A DNA stretch of 64,000 nt from an uncultured Clostridia bacterium (GCA_946407705.1 CAMJPC010000010.1:1-64000), one strand, 5' to 3'. Shown: positions 17,632-26,914, counted from the stretch's first letter. Translations and numbers: made by a program. The notes: a model not told the origin generated them from the sequence alone.

Positions 17632-18687
17632 ATGACGGACTCCAAGACCGGAATGCTCGACACGATAAGTAAATACAGAACTCAGATAATGGGTTTCGCC
17701 GCGATCTGGATATTCATATTCCACGTGCGCGACGAGATCCTTCTGTTTTCCGGCATTCCCGTCCTGACGCAGATCGAGATATATTGCGACAACATCGGTT
17801 TCTGCGGAGTCGACATCTTCCTGTTCCTGTCGGGATGGGGAATATACCATGCGATCAACAAGCACGACATAGCCACGTTCTATAAGAGAAGATACAGGCG
17901 TCTCATACTGCCCTTGCTGGTCGTCTGGGGCATCAAGTCCATCTATGCAAACTGGGGACTTATTAGGAGCATCAAGGCGATAACGGGATGGACGTTCCTG
18001 ACACGATACGTGCATGAACCCATCTGGTTCATCTACGCGATATCCTTGATCTATCTGTTTTTCCCGCTCTACCGCAAGGCTTTCGACAGGTTCTCGAATA
18101 AGTACATCTTTACGGCTGCGGCAATCCTTTTGTGGTTTGCGCTGGCTTTCGCGGGCGCGGTGCTGACAAACAGAAGCGACATATACCTGTTTATCAACAG
18201 GTTACCCGTTTTCATGATCGGAGTTCTTTTCGGATGGCTGACTCTTAACGGAAAGAAGGACCTTCACGGGTCTTTTTGGATCGTACTCATAGTCATGCTG
18301 GTTGCAGGCCTTGTCATACAGTATTTCGCGACATTCAGAAGGATGGATTTCCTGCTTCCACAGTCTCGTAACGGACTGCCGGCCCTCCTCATCGGAATAC
18401 CCATGTGCTTCATCGCGGCTCAAGTATTCAAGCTCTTGGACCGCGTCACGGTAATACAGAAGATATACGGATTCTTCGGAAAGATGACACTTGAGTTCTA
18501 CGCATGCCAGGATATCTCGCTCAAGATACTTAAAGAGCAGACGTACTTCTCAGGGATCAACATAAATAAGTATCTTTATACGCTACTGATATTTCTTTTC
18601 TCGTTCGGCGGTGGATATCTGCTTCACATCATTACTGATGCAATAACAAAGAAACTGGACGGGAAACCGGTATTTACCAAAAAATAA
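17632..18687 (+). CDS. Membrane acyltransferase (acyltransferase family 3)
   Basis: 351 residues, about ten membrane helices. The N-terminal FHVRDE (H31) matches the conserved H-x-R region of the OafA/YrhL/NodX acyltransferase family, which O-acylates extracytoplasmic carbohydrates. It follows the ABC exporter by 12 nt, so it may be cotranscribed with it. It is paralogous to the gene at 20283-21350 along the whole length (both share QIMGFAAIWIFIFHVR). Its last codon forms the start of a bidirectional terminator hairpin. Acceptor unknown. Confidence 0.85.
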   Translation: MTDSKTGMLDTISKYRTQIMGFAAIWIFIFHVRDEILLFSGIPVLTQIEIYCDNIGFCGVDIFLFLSGWGIYHAINKHDIATFYKRRYRRLILPLLVVWGIKSIYANWGLIRSIKAITGWTFLTRYVHEPIWFIYAISLIYLFFPLYRKAFDRFSNKYIFTAAAILLWFALAFAGAVLTNRSDIYLFINRLPVFMIGVLFGWLTLNGKKDLHGSFWIVLIVMLVAGLVIQYFATFRRMDFLLPQSRNGLPALLIGIPMCFIAAQVFKLLDRVTVIQKIYGFFGKMTLEFYACQDISLKILKEQTYFSGININKYLYTLLIFLFSFGGGYLLHIITDAITKKLDGKPVFTKK

Positions 18688-18731
18688 CCCGCAGGTCCGA
18701 AATTAGGATCATTCGCGGAAAACTGCGGGTT
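18686..18731. terminator. Bidirectional terminator between acyltransferase and lipoprotein genes
   Basis: Stem AACCCGCAG (18686-18694) with CTGCGGGTT (18723-18731). On the minus strand it is followed by ATTTTTT, on the plus strand by a weaker TTCTTTTT. The left arm overlaps the stop codon of the acyltransferase. Confidence 0.75.
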
Positions 18732-18759
18732 AAGTAGTTCTTTTTGGTTTTGATTACCG

Positions 18760-20169
18760 TCAGCCGGAGATCTTCTTCATCATCTCAGCATATGTGGTAC
18801 CTGCTAACTTCTTGCCGTCAAGCACGCTGCAAGGTACTGAATTGAGTGATTTCCTGAAGCTGTAGGAGTAGATCTCGACAGCGCTGTCCAAAAGTTCCTT
18901 CTCTACGCGGCGGAACTCATCGAGAGGCACCGTGGTGCGCTCTTTGTACTTGTCAATGCCTGTTATCGAGCAGATGGCCACGGTCTTGTTCTGGATGCCG
19001 AGGTCCATTACGGTTCCGAAAAGGGTGCCGGTGAAGTCAACGAACTTGGCGGGATCATTGTTCTCATAGATGGCATAAGAAGAGATGGCACCGGTCTCGT
19101 TAAGGTAACCCTTGTATGAAAGGATCTTGTTGTCCTTTGTCTTGAGAACAAAGTACTCTGAAGTCTCACCCGCGGGATCGGGGAGAGCCTCAACGAGGAT
19201 CATCTTGGCGTTCCTTGCCGCAGGATTGTAAGAGTAGACGCAGTAGTTGGAGAGATTCTCGCCGGTCGAACCCTTCAGGAAGAAGAAGAGTTCGGGAATG
19301 TCATCGCCGTTTATGTCGGAGAGAATGCAGGAAGCAGGATTTGCGTTCTTCTCGTACCACTCGATCTCGCTCTTGTTCCTTGAGAGGATCTTTACATAAG
19401 CGGCATAAGCAGCTGCAAGGTCCTCGCTCGTACCCTTCTTGCGGGGAGTCGTAGGTTCGGGTGTGGTAGGTTCTGTTTCAGAGGGCTTCGTGTCTGAAGG
19501 TTCAGTCTCCGAAGGCTTTGAAGGTTCGGGTTCTGTAGGCTCGGGCTCTGTCGGTTCACTCTCGGAGGGTTCTGTCTCAGAAGGCTGAGGGTTATCGTGA
19601 CTCGGATTGAATCTGTCTTCGTCCAGGAGCGCGATCTCATAACCGAGGAATTCGAAGATCTCCATGAGTTCATCGGCGTTCTTGACCTTAAGGCCGTCCT
19701 TGGAGTTGATGAGCCTCAGGGTCATGTCGACGTTCTGAGTCTCGGATTTATCCAAAGCGCTGATGACAGTGTCGATGTCTTTGAAGGAGATGTCGCCGAA
19801 GACGGCTCTCCAGTTGGGCATTGAGAATGTGATGTGGACCTTGGCAAGGCCGCTTGCGGTCTCGATCTTAGTCTCGTCGAAATCGATCTTGATCTTCTCG
19901 GCTACTGCCTTGTAGCATCTTACGGCATCGTCAGGGTAGTTGGAGAGGTCGAAGATCTCCTCGTATTCTCTGTATCTTGAGGAACCCTTTTCGATGTTCG
20001 TGATACCCAGGATGGCGTCCTTGTCGAGGGTATGGATCGAGTCTTCCAGCGTAGAGATGACATCGGAAGGCTTGCCTGAAAGAGCTGTCATACCGAAGCA
20101 GCCGGCGAGCTGGAATGAAAGGATCATAACCAGGAAGACGGCGATAAGCTTCTTACTTTTTAAGTGCAT
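18760..20169 (-). CDS. Lipoprotein with acidic Ser/Thr/Glu/Pro linker
   Basis: 469 residues. Lipoprotein signal peptide with lipobox LAGC (C24), an N-terminal alpha/beta domain (about 30-190), a repetitive low-complexity linker built of TEPSE/PEPTEP units (about 197-250) and a C-terminal domain with SDINGDDIPELFFF. That motif is a calcium-binding-like DxNGDxxxE stretch seen in many surface proteins of gut Clostridia. SD GGAGG. It sits alone on the minus strand between the two acyltransferase paralogues. Function unknown; presumably anchored on the outer face of the membrane. Confidence 0.82.
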   Translation of the reverse strand: MHLKSKKLIAVFLVMILSFQLAGCFGMTALSGKPSDVISTLEDSIHTLDKDAILGITNIEKGSSRYREYEEIFDLSNYPDDAVRCYKAVAEKIKIDFDETKIETASGLAKVHITFSMPNWRAVFGDISFKDIDTVISALDKSETQNVDMTLRLINSKDGLKVKNADELMEIFEFLGYEIALLDEDRFNPSHDNPQPSETEPSESEPTEPEPTEPEPSKPSETEPSDTKPSETEPTTPEPTTPRKKGTSEDLAAAYAAYVKILSRNKSEIEWYEKNANPASCILSDINGDDIPELFFFLKGSTGENLSNYCVYSYNPAARNAKMILVEALPDPAGETSEYFVLKTKDNKILSYKGYLNETGAISSYAIYENNDPAKFVDFTGTLFGTVMDLGIQNKTVAICSITGIDKYKERTTVPLDEFRRVEKELLDSAVEIYSYSFRKSLNSVPCSVLDGKKLAGTTYAEMMKKISG

Positions 20170-20229
20170 GTCCGCACCTCCAAAAATAAATAATCAATAG
20201 AGATTTTACCACGATGTAAGAAGAATATC

Positions 20230-20261
20230 CTTTTGACATTCTATTTGCCTGATTTATGATA
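20230..20261 (+). repeat. Direct repeat/promoter copy 1 (upstream of acyltransferase 2)
   Basis: CTTTTGACATTC...GCCTGA...TTTATGATA. It contains TTGACA (20233-20238), a 16-nt spacer and TATGAT (20255-20260). It aligns with copy 2 at 21358-21390 with 29 identities over 32 positions plus one indel. The two copies flank the acyltransferase gene directly. Confidence 0.85.
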
Positions 20262-20282
20262 AGAATCATCAAGGAGTGTGTT

Positions 20283-21350
20283 ATGACTGACAAGGCGGAA
20301 GCCAAGGGCGGATTAATCGAGAACGTAAGCAGATACAGGCCCCAGATAATGGGCTTTGCTGCCATATGGATATTCATCTTCCATGTCAGAAACGACGTGA
20401 CGGTCTTCAATAATGTGCCTGTCCTCAATGATATTGACATTTTCTTCGTAAACATCGGATTCAACGGGGTGGACATTTTCCTGTTGTTATCCGGGTGGGG
20501 GCTTTACCACGCGATAAACAAGCACAACCTCCTTCTGTTCTTTAAGAGAAGATACAGGCGTCTCGTCCTGCCGTTCGTTGTTGCCTGCGTCGCGACCGCA
20601 CTGTTAAACCACTGGAGCATCGCAAGGCTCATCAAGGCCGTGACCTGCTGGACATTCCTTACAAAAGACGTCCATGAACCCAAATGGTTTGTTCCGGCAA
20701 TTGCGATCATGTATCTGTTTTTTCCGCTCTATCACAAGCTGTTCGAGAAATTCAAGAACAAGTATCTATTTACCGGGGCGGCCATATCACTGTGGCTCGT
20801 TTTGTCATTCATCCTGCCCTTGATCACCGACAGAAAGGACATCTATGTGGCAGTCGGAAGGATCCCTGTGTTCCTGATCGGCGTCCTCGTCGGATGGTTT
20901 ACGTATTCCAAAAAAAAGATAACCAAGCAGTGGGCAGTATGGGCCGTCATCATCCCAATGCTCATTGCCGGCTTCCAGACTGAATATTATGTGGCATTCA
21001 AAAAGGTCGTTCTCTTAAACCCCGGCATAAGCAACGCTCTTCCCGGAATACTGATCGGAATACCCATGTGTCTTATCGTGGGACAGGTTTTCGCGCTCCT
21101 CGGCAAGGTCACCTTTATACAGAAGATCTATGGGTTCATGGGCAAGATCACTCTTGAGTTCTATGTGGTGCAGGAGATCGTTCTAGCTGCCATAAAAGGA
21201 CCCATCTATTACTCGGGAGTGTACTTCAACAGACACCTCATGGTCCTGATCGTATTTATCATTTCGCTGGGCTGCGCTTACATAATCCATATGTTTTCGA
21301 CGGTCATATCGAAGAAGCAGGACGGGGAACCCGTATTCACCAAGAAGTGA
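20283..21350 (+). CDS. Membrane acyltransferase (acyltransferase family 3), paralogue 2
   Basis: 355 residues. The start is ATG 20283 with SD AAGGAG; the open frame reaches 20256 but without an SD. Like the 17632-18687 protein it begins with QIMGFAAIWIFIFHVR (H34) and has about ten membrane helices; both end in a short basic tail with a conserved PVFTKK. It has its own promoter (20233-20260), and the same promoter sequence recurs right after its stop, in front of the response-regulator gene. This suggests it entered the locus or was duplicated together with the promoter. The acylated substrate is unknown. Confidence 0.86.
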   Translation: MTDKAEAKGGLIENVSRYRPQIMGFAAIWIFIFHVRNDVTVFNNVPVLNDIDIFFVNIGFNGVDIFLLLSGWGLYHAINKHNLLLFFKRRYRRLVLPFVVACVATALLNHWSIARLIKAVTCWTFLTKDVHEPKWFVPAIAIMYLFFPLYHKLFEKFKNKYLFTGAAISLWLVLSFILPLITDRKDIYVAVGRIPVFLIGVLVGWFTYSKKKITKQWAVWAVIIPMLIAGFQTEYYVAFKKVVLLNPGISNALPGILIGIPMCLIVGQVFALLGKVTFIQKIYGFMGKITLEFYVVQEIVLAAIKGPIYYSGVYFNRHLMVLIVFIISLGCAYIIHMFSTVISKKQDGEPVFTKK

Positions 21351-21357
21351 GATATTA

Positions 21358-21390
21358 CTTTTGACATTCCATTAGCCTGAATTTAAGATA
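21358..21390 (+). repeat. Direct repeat/promoter copy 2 (upstream of the YesN-type regulator)
   Basis: CTTTTGACATTC...GCCTGAATTTAAGATA with TTGACA (21361-21366), a 17-nt spacer and TAAGAT (21384-21389). Near-identical to copy 1 at 20230-20261. It should drive the two-component operon. Confidence 0.85.
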
Positions 21391-21417
21391 GATAAGACAG
21401 ACTAAGGAGGAAGGCCG

Positions 21418-23019
21418 ATGCCCCGAGTATTTCTTGTAGAAGACGAAAGCACCATACGCAGCACCTTGCGCGATACGGTACCGTGGGGGCAATTGGGATA
21501 TGAGTTCGTCGGCGAGGCAACCGACGGAGAGATGGCGCTTCCCCTGATCGGATCCACGCATCCGGACGTCCTCATCACGGACATCAAGATGCCCTTTATG
21601 GACGGTCTGTCGCTTTCCAAACTCGTTCTTAAAGAGTTTCCCAATACCAAGATAATCATCATTTCGGGCTACGACGATTTCGAGTATGCAAGACAGGCTA
21701 TCGAGATCGGCGTTGAACAGTATCTCTTAAAGCCGATCACCAAGGCTAACCTCATGAACGTTCTTCGTGAGGTAAAAGAGAAGATCGAACAGGAGCAGGA
21801 ACAGAGAAACTATCAGGCCCAGTTCCAAAGGGATTCACAGGAATACGAGCAGTTCGCAAGAAGAAGCTTCATGGAGCAGGTCGTTGAAGGCAAGCTCTCA
21901 GTCCAGCAGATCTATGAGGACGCGGGAAGATTAGGGCTTGAATTAAAGGCCCAGAGCTACTGCATCGCGCTGTTCTCCGCAATGGGCGAGACCTATTCGG
22001 ATACTGACGCGAGAGTCAGAGAAGACCTCCTCGGTCATTTCATGAAGCATCCCGAATACCTGCTCCTTCGCTGGAACCTTTCGACTTACATGCTCCTCAT
22101 CATGGGCGAGAAGAGCAGGATGGACAGCTACATCCAGAGCTGTATCGCTGCGATAACGAACCGCTACAGCGTCTATGACGGCCAGAAGCCGTGGTATGTC
22201 GCCATCGGCATGACCGCAGGCAGATTAAGCCAGCTTCCCGAATGTTTTGAGGATGTATCAAGGCTCTGGGCTTACCGCTACATACAGCCCGAGACGCACA
22301 TCCTGACATCAGAGACCGTAAAGACTCCCGGTGCGAAGGCAGCGAGCGCCGATCTTGAGAACTTTGACGTAAGCAAGTTCAACACGGACATGCTCCTGGA
22401 GATCATGAAGAGCGCGGCACCGGAAGAGATCCCGAACATCATAAGCGAGTTCTTATTGGACATCAGCGATGCGGTCGGATCACAGCCGTTCTGCCACTAC
22501 GTAATGCTCTCAACGAGATTTACCGCCATCCAGTTCGTCAATTCCCTCGGCATAAAGCAGGATAAGCTCCTCGAGGGCGTGACCTGCCAGGACATGACTG
22601 ACAGGAACGTCGAGATGAATGACATCAGAAAGTACATGAGCGAGTTCCTGATGCAGGCAGTCAAGCTCCGCAACCAGAGCTCAGCGAACCAGTATAAAGA
22701 CATTTTGGGACGCGCGGTCGATTACATCGATTCGCACTTCACGGACGACAGTCTGTCTTTAAACACCGTCGCGAAGGAAGTAAACATCAGCGCGAACTAT
22801 CTGTCCGCCGTATTCAGCCAGGAAATGAAATCGACCTTCGTCGAGTACGTCACATCAAAGAGAATGAACAAAGCGAAGGAACTCCTGAGGACCACCGACA
22901 AGCATTCAGGAGAGATAGCTCTCGAAGTCGGCTACAAGGATCCTCACTATTTCAGTTTCCTTTTCAAGAAGACCCAGGGCATGACCACAAGGGAATACAG
23001 GGCCGGGGGTAAGCACTGA
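21418..23019 (+). CDS. YesN-type response regulator (REC + AraC HTH)
   Basis: 533 residues. The receiver domain (about 1-120) has acidic residues near 8-10, phospho-acceptor D55 in VLITDIKMPFMDG and a conserved K in LLKPI. The middle region is of unknown fold. The C-terminal AraC/XylS double helix-turn-helix (about 430-530) has the typical ISANYLSAVF and VGYKDPHYFSFLFKK helices. SD AAGGAGG. It overlaps the kinase gene by one base. Proteins of this class activate sugar-uptake operons, so the likely target is the importer at 26915-31718. Confidence 0.93.
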   Translation: MPRVFLVEDESTIRSTLRDTVPWGQLGYEFVGEATDGEMALPLIGSTHPDVLITDIKMPFMDGLSLSKLVLKEFPNTKIIIISGYDDFEYARQAIEIGVEQYLLKPITKANLMNVLREVKEKIEQEQEQRNYQAQFQRDSQEYEQFARRSFMEQVVEGKLSVQQIYEDAGRLGLELKAQSYCIALFSAMGETYSDTDARVREDLLGHFMKHPEYLLLRWNLSTYMLLIMGEKSRMDSYIQSCIAAITNRYSVYDGQKPWYVAIGMTAGRLSQLPECFEDVSRLWAYRYIQPETHILTSETVKTPGAKAASADLENFDVSKFNTDMLLEIMKSAAPEEIPNIISEFLLDISDAVGSQPFCHYVMLSTRFTAIQFVNSLGIKQDKLLEGVTCQDMTDRNVEMNDIRKYMSEFLMQAVKLRNQSSANQYKDILGRAVDYIDSHFTDDSLSLNTVAKEVNISANYLSAVFSQEMKSTFVEYVTSKRMNKAKELLRTTDKHSGEIALEVGYKDPHYFSFLFKKTQGMTTREYRAGGKH

Positions 23020-24440
23020 TGAAGGCCAGGGAGACAACGATCTCCTCGCAGATGAAGAAGCTCTTCATAGGGCTTGCGATCCTTACTGTCACGGTTTTCC
23101 TGATAGAAGTCCTTACGATCATCTACTATCAGCTGCGTTATCAGCACTACATGCATAACCTTACGACGGCTTCCGAGTTCAACCAGAACTTCAAGGAAGA
23201 CATCGATCTCAAGATGTACTACTACGTTATCGGAAGCAAAGAAGCCGAAGGACTTCCGATGAAAGAGGTCGGCCAGGCCAAGAAGATCGCGGAAGACCTC
23301 ATCTCGAGTACCTCAGACAAGGACAGCAGACAGGCTATCACCAGCGTTATCGACCTTTGCGGAAACTTGGAAGACCAGATGCGCGAGATCGAGTTTACCG
23401 CAAGCTACGATCAGCGCCAGATAATGCTCAAGAACAACATCTACGTTCTTACTTCTCTCATTGAGGAATACATGTACCGTTATCTTTACTGCGAGGCGGT
23501 ACTACTTAACTCTTTGCAAGACAGGATGAACTCGCAGCTCACGATCGGTCTCATACTTATCGTTTTCGGCGTGACCGTACTCTTTACGGTGCTGCTCCGT
23601 CATTCGGCCAAGATATCAAGGTCCATCGCAGAGCCCATCGAGAACCTCAGCAGCCGTGTCCAGGAGATCGGAGGCGGCGACCTTACCGTAAGAAAGCCCG
23701 TTGAATCGCAGGTGTATGAGGTTAGCACTCTCAGTGAAGGTGTTGAGCAGATGGTCGAGAAGATGGGCAACCTCATGAAGGAATCGACCGACAGGCAGGA
23801 GAGCTTAAGACAGGCCGAGCTTGCTCTGCTTCAGGCGCAGATCAACCCGCATTTCCTGTATAACACGCTCGATACGATCATATGGCTGATCGAGGCCGGA
23901 AAGACCGAGGAAGCAGAGGAGATGGTAACGGACCTTTCTTCTTTCTTCAGGCACTCCCTCTCAAACGGTGAGGACGTCGTCACGTTAAACGACGAGGAAA
24001 AGCAGATCAGCAGTTATCTCCAGATCCAGCAGTTCCGCTACAAGGACATCATGGACTACTCGATCGACATAGATCCCGCGATCAAGGGAACGAGGCTACC
24101 GAAGCTTACGATCCAGCCGCTTGTTGAGAATGCCCTCTATCACGGCGTAAAGCTTAAGCGCGCCAAGGGCCTTATCACCGTAACCGGAAGAGCGGAAGGT
24201 GATGACATAGTCATCGTCGTAAGCGACACGGGCGCTGGCATGACAAAAGACAGATTAAACGAGCTCAGGGAAGGCATTAAGAACCGCGAAAGGGTAGGGT
24301 TCGGTCTTTCAACGGTCGATGAGAGATTGAAGCTCTTTTTCGGCGAGAAGTACGGGCTCTCGATAGACAGTACTGAAGGAGAAGGGACTGACGTGACCGT
24401 CAGGATACCCGGATCGGGGAGGAAAACCAATGAAACGTAA
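23019..24440 (+). CDS. YesM-type sensor histidine kinase
   Basis: 473 residues. Two membrane helices (about 14-36 and 174-195) enclose an extracellular domain of about 135 residues. They are followed by a HAMP domain (about 196-250), a His_kinase/LytS-type box with H278 in QAQINPHFLYNTLD, and an HATPase_c domain (N box LVENALYHG, G boxes DTGAGM and GFGLSTV). SD GGGGGT. Its extracytoplasmic domain is small, which fits sensing through a partner; the binding lipoprotein encoded next, overlapping by 11 nt, is the obvious candidate. Confidence 0.93.
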   Translation: MKARETTISSQMKKLFIGLAILTVTVFLIEVLTIIYYQLRYQHYMHNLTTASEFNQNFKEDIDLKMYYYVIGSKEAEGLPMKEVGQAKKIAEDLISSTSDKDSRQAITSVIDLCGNLEDQMREIEFTASYDQRQIMLKNNIYVLTSLIEEYMYRYLYCEAVLLNSLQDRMNSQLTIGLILIVFGVTVLFTVLLRHSAKISRSIAEPIENLSSRVQEIGGGDLTVRKPVESQVYEVSTLSEGVEQMVEKMGNLMKESTDRQESLRQAELALLQAQINPHFLYNTLDTIIWLIEAGKTEEAEEMVTDLSSFFRHSLSNGEDVVTLNDEEKQISSYLQIQQFRYKDIMDYSIDIDPAIKGTRLPKLTIQPLVENALYHGVKLKRAKGLITVTGRAEGDDIVIVVSDTGAGMTKDRLNELREGIKNRERVGFGLSTVDERLKLFFGEKYGLSIDSTEGEGTDVTVRIPGSGRKTNET

Positions 24441-25416
24441 GATAGCCTGTTTGCTGACAGCCATTATATATTCCGTATTCATCCTGACCGGATGCGCCAA
24501 GCAGGAGACTACCGAGAAAGACGATCTTACCGTCATCGGCATGAGCCAGGTAGGCGCAGAGTCCGACTGGCGCCAGGCGGATACCGCTTCGATGAAGGCG
24601 GTGTTCACGGAGGCAAACGGGTACAGGCTTCTTTTCGATGATGCGAGACAGGAACAGGAAAACCAGTTCGTCGCCATCAGGAGATTCATCCAGCAAAAGG
24701 TCGATTACATCGTGGTCATGCCAATCACGGAGAACGGATGGGACGCAGTCTTAAAGGAAGCGAAGGACGCGGGCATTCCGGTTATTCTCGTCGACCGCAT
24801 GGTCAACGTAAAGGATGAAGACCTCATCACCGCGCACGTCGGTTCAGACTTCTATGCCGAGGGCAAGAAGGCTACTGACTGGATGAAGGAAAAGTACGCG
24901 AATGCGGAACAGGTCAACATCATCCACATCCAGGGAACGAAGGGATCCACTCCGCAGATCGGAAGGACTGCCGCTCTGGATGACGCGGTCAAAGCCAATT
25001 CCAAGTGGAAGGTCATAGCAAGGATGGACGGCGATTTCACCGAGGCCAAGACCTACGAGGTAATGAAGGAATATCTGTCAAACCGTGACACTTTGCCCCA
25101 GATCGACGTTGTCTACTGCGAGAACGACAACGAGGCATATGGTGCGATAAAGGCGCTTGAGGGCTTCGGATATACATGCGGAAAGAACGGCGTGTCCGTC
25201 ATATCTTTTGACGCCACTTACAACGCTCTGGTCTACTGCCAGAAGGGCAAGATCGCCATGACCGTCGAGTGCAACCCGCTCCTCGGACCTCTCGTGGAGT
25301 CAGTCATTAAAACTCTCAAGGCTGGGGAAAAGCCTGAGAAGAACCGCTATGTCGAGGAGTCGGCTTTCCGTCCCGAGGACATCACCGAAGAGCTTCTCGC
25401 TTCACGTAAATACTGA
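24430..25416 (+). CDS. Sugar-binding lipoprotein, probable sensor partner of the kinase
   Basis: 328 residues. Lipoprotein signal peptide (lipobox LTGC, C22) and a type I periplasmic-binding fold of the RbsB/YtfQ group (VDYIVVMPITENGWD, IIHIQGTKGSTPQIGR, VVYCENDNEAYGAI). It overlaps the kinase gene by 11 nt and has no permease or ATPase genes directly behind it, unlike the paralogous binding protein at 26915. By analogy with the XylFII-LytS-YesN system of clostridia it may present bound sugar to the kinase. Its stop abuts the stop of the convergent repressor gene inside a shared TGATCA. Confidence 0.88.
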   Translation: MKRKIACLLTAIIYSVFILTGCAKQETTEKDDLTVIGMSQVGAESDWRQADTASMKAVFTEANGYRLLFDDARQEQENQFVAIRRFIQQKVDYIVVMPITENGWDAVLKEAKDAGIPVILVDRMVNVKDEDLITAHVGSDFYAEGKKATDWMKEKYANAEQVNIIHIQGTKGSTPQIGRTAALDDAVKANSKWKVIARMDGDFTEAKTYEVMKEYLSNRDTLPQIDVVYCENDNEAYGAIKALEGFGYTCGKNGVSVISFDATYNALVYCQKGKIAMTVECNPLLGPLVESVIKTLKAGEKPEKNRYVEESAFRPEDITEELLASRKY

Positions 25417-26478
25417 TCAGGTGCTGGACCTCTCGCTTAATTCCCACGGAAGGACGAGCGAGTGAGGGTTCTTGCCCTGAAGGATCGATAAGAGCAGTCC
25501 CGCTGCTTCAGTTCCCATCCTGCGCGTGCGGTGCCAGAGGGAAGTGATGGGCACCGGGCTTATTCTGCTGTAGTAGCTGTTATCGAAACTTGCGACCGCG
25601 ATGTCCTGCGGTACTTTCTTTCCTATGTCGTTCAGATACTTAATGAGGTGGTACGCTATCTCGTCGTTGTAGCAGATGACTGCCGTTGCGAGAGGGAGGT
25701 GTTCTTTGGTAAAAGACGCGAGAAGAGAAGTATCCCTGTTATCAACCAGCCTGCTCCTCTGCATCGAATCGTACCAGCAGATACCGTGGTCGGGCAGGGG
25801 TAACCCTCTGTCCCTTATCGCGTTCATCATGCCCGAATAACGCTCGGGTCCCTGGATGTCATCGCTTTTAAATATGCCTCCGATGTGCCTGTGGCCCTTA
25901 TCCAGAAAATAGCTTGCGAGCCTGTATCCGCCTGCGTAATTGTCATCGGTTACCGAAGGCAGATATGAGAGCGCAGGGTAATTGCCTTGGAAGAACACGA
26001 TCGGGATGCCCATCTTGTGAAGCGACTGGTACAGATCCATGTTGGGATTGGGTAAAGCGGTCTTGGATCCCTCGACGAGGATACCTCCGACAGGATGGCT
26101 TATGAGATTCTGCAAGATCTCCCTTTCTGCGGAGACCCTGTTGAGCGTCGCGTAGGTCATTATGGTGTAGCCTCTGCTCCCTAAGATGTTCTCCATGTCC
26201 CTTAATACGCCCGGGAATATATATTCATCTGTAAAAGAAGTAATTACCGCTATCTGCGCGTGAGAGGAAAACCCCGTGTTGGCTGCATAATAGCCGCTTC
26301 CTCTCCTGCTTGTGATCAGACCTTCGTTCTCAAGTTCAAGGAGGGAACGGCGGACTGTCTGCCTGCTTACGCCGAATCTGGCGGTGAGTTCACGTTCGCT
26401 CGGAAGCTTATAGGTGTGATTTTTGGCGTGGAGCATGACGTCTTCACGCAAAAACTGCGCCAAATCCTTGTATTTCAT
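25417..26478 (-). CDS. GntR-LacI hybrid repressor, AraR-like
   Basis: 353 residues. An N-terminal GntR winged helix (about 1-70; LPSERELTARFGVSRQTVRR then GLITSRRGSGYY) is fused to a LacI-type ligand-binding domain (about 75-353). This architecture is that of AraR, the arabinose repressor of Bacilli and Clostridia. SD AAAGGAGG. It is divergent from the importer operon and convergent with the sensor lipoprotein gene, so repression of the importer and of itself from the 26479-26914 region is likely. The effector (arabinose or another pentose) is inferred from the downstream araD. Confidence 0.87.
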   Translation of the reverse strand: MKYKDLAQFLREDVMLHAKNHTYKLPSERELTARFGVSRQTVRRSLLELENEGLITSRRGSGYYAANTGFSSHAQIAVITSFTDEYIFPGVLRDMENILGSRGYTIMTYATLNRVSAEREILQNLISHPVGGILVEGSKTALPNPNMDLYQSLHKMGIPIVFFQGNYPALSYLPSVTDDNYAGGYRLASYFLDKGHRHIGGIFKSDDIQGPERYSGMMNAIRDRGLPLPDHGICWYDSMQRSRLVDNRDTSLLASFTKEHLPLATAVICYNDEIAYHLIKYLNDIGKKVPQDIAVASFDNSYYSRISPVPITSLWHRTRRMGTEAAGLLLSILQGKNPHSLVLPWELSERSST

Positions 26479-26914
26479 GGCTTTGAGCCTCCTTTGCGGG
26501 TCTTCGCGGGCAGTCAGAATTTATAAAAAAACCCAAAAAAACACATTTTTCGGGGGTGGCTCCGGGCGTGATTTTTTCGGAAATTTACTTAGTTTTTCGG
26601 AAAAATCTGTACAAGCCCGGAAGGGTTTTCGTCATTTTTACATGACGGGTCCGATCTTTTTGGGCACGGCCGAAAATAAAATATTCAACAAATCGTGCTC
26701 CTGCTTTGTAAAAAATCCAACAAAACTTGCTTAATTATCGCAAACTGGTACGGTTTTTTCAATGCACCCCAAAATTTGTATTGTTTATTCAGACAAAAGA
26801 GCCCTGGCGTTATTGTTTGGATTTACCCATCAAGGCAAACTGTGGACAGAAAGGCCCGACGAGTGACCCCGGGCTTAAATCAAGAAACACATCTATGAAA
26901 GTGAGGAAAAAACT
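26479..26914. promoter_or_regulatory. 436-bp divergent regulatory region of the sugar importer
   Basis: AT-rich gene-free region between the repressor and the importer. It holds three direct TTTTTCGG copies (26546-26553, 26573-26580, 26593-26600) and an inverted repeat CGTCAT-6-ATGACG (26630-26647). I cannot pick one convincing -35/-10 pair for the importer, which fits an activator-dependent promoter. No clear CcpA cre site and no full match to the Bacillus AraR box is seen. Confidence 0.6.

Noticed and set aside
26546..26600. CRISPR-like or iteron-like array from TTTTTCGG copies
   Set aside because: Only three 8-nt copies at uneven spacing (27 and 20 nt); reported only as possible regulator sites.
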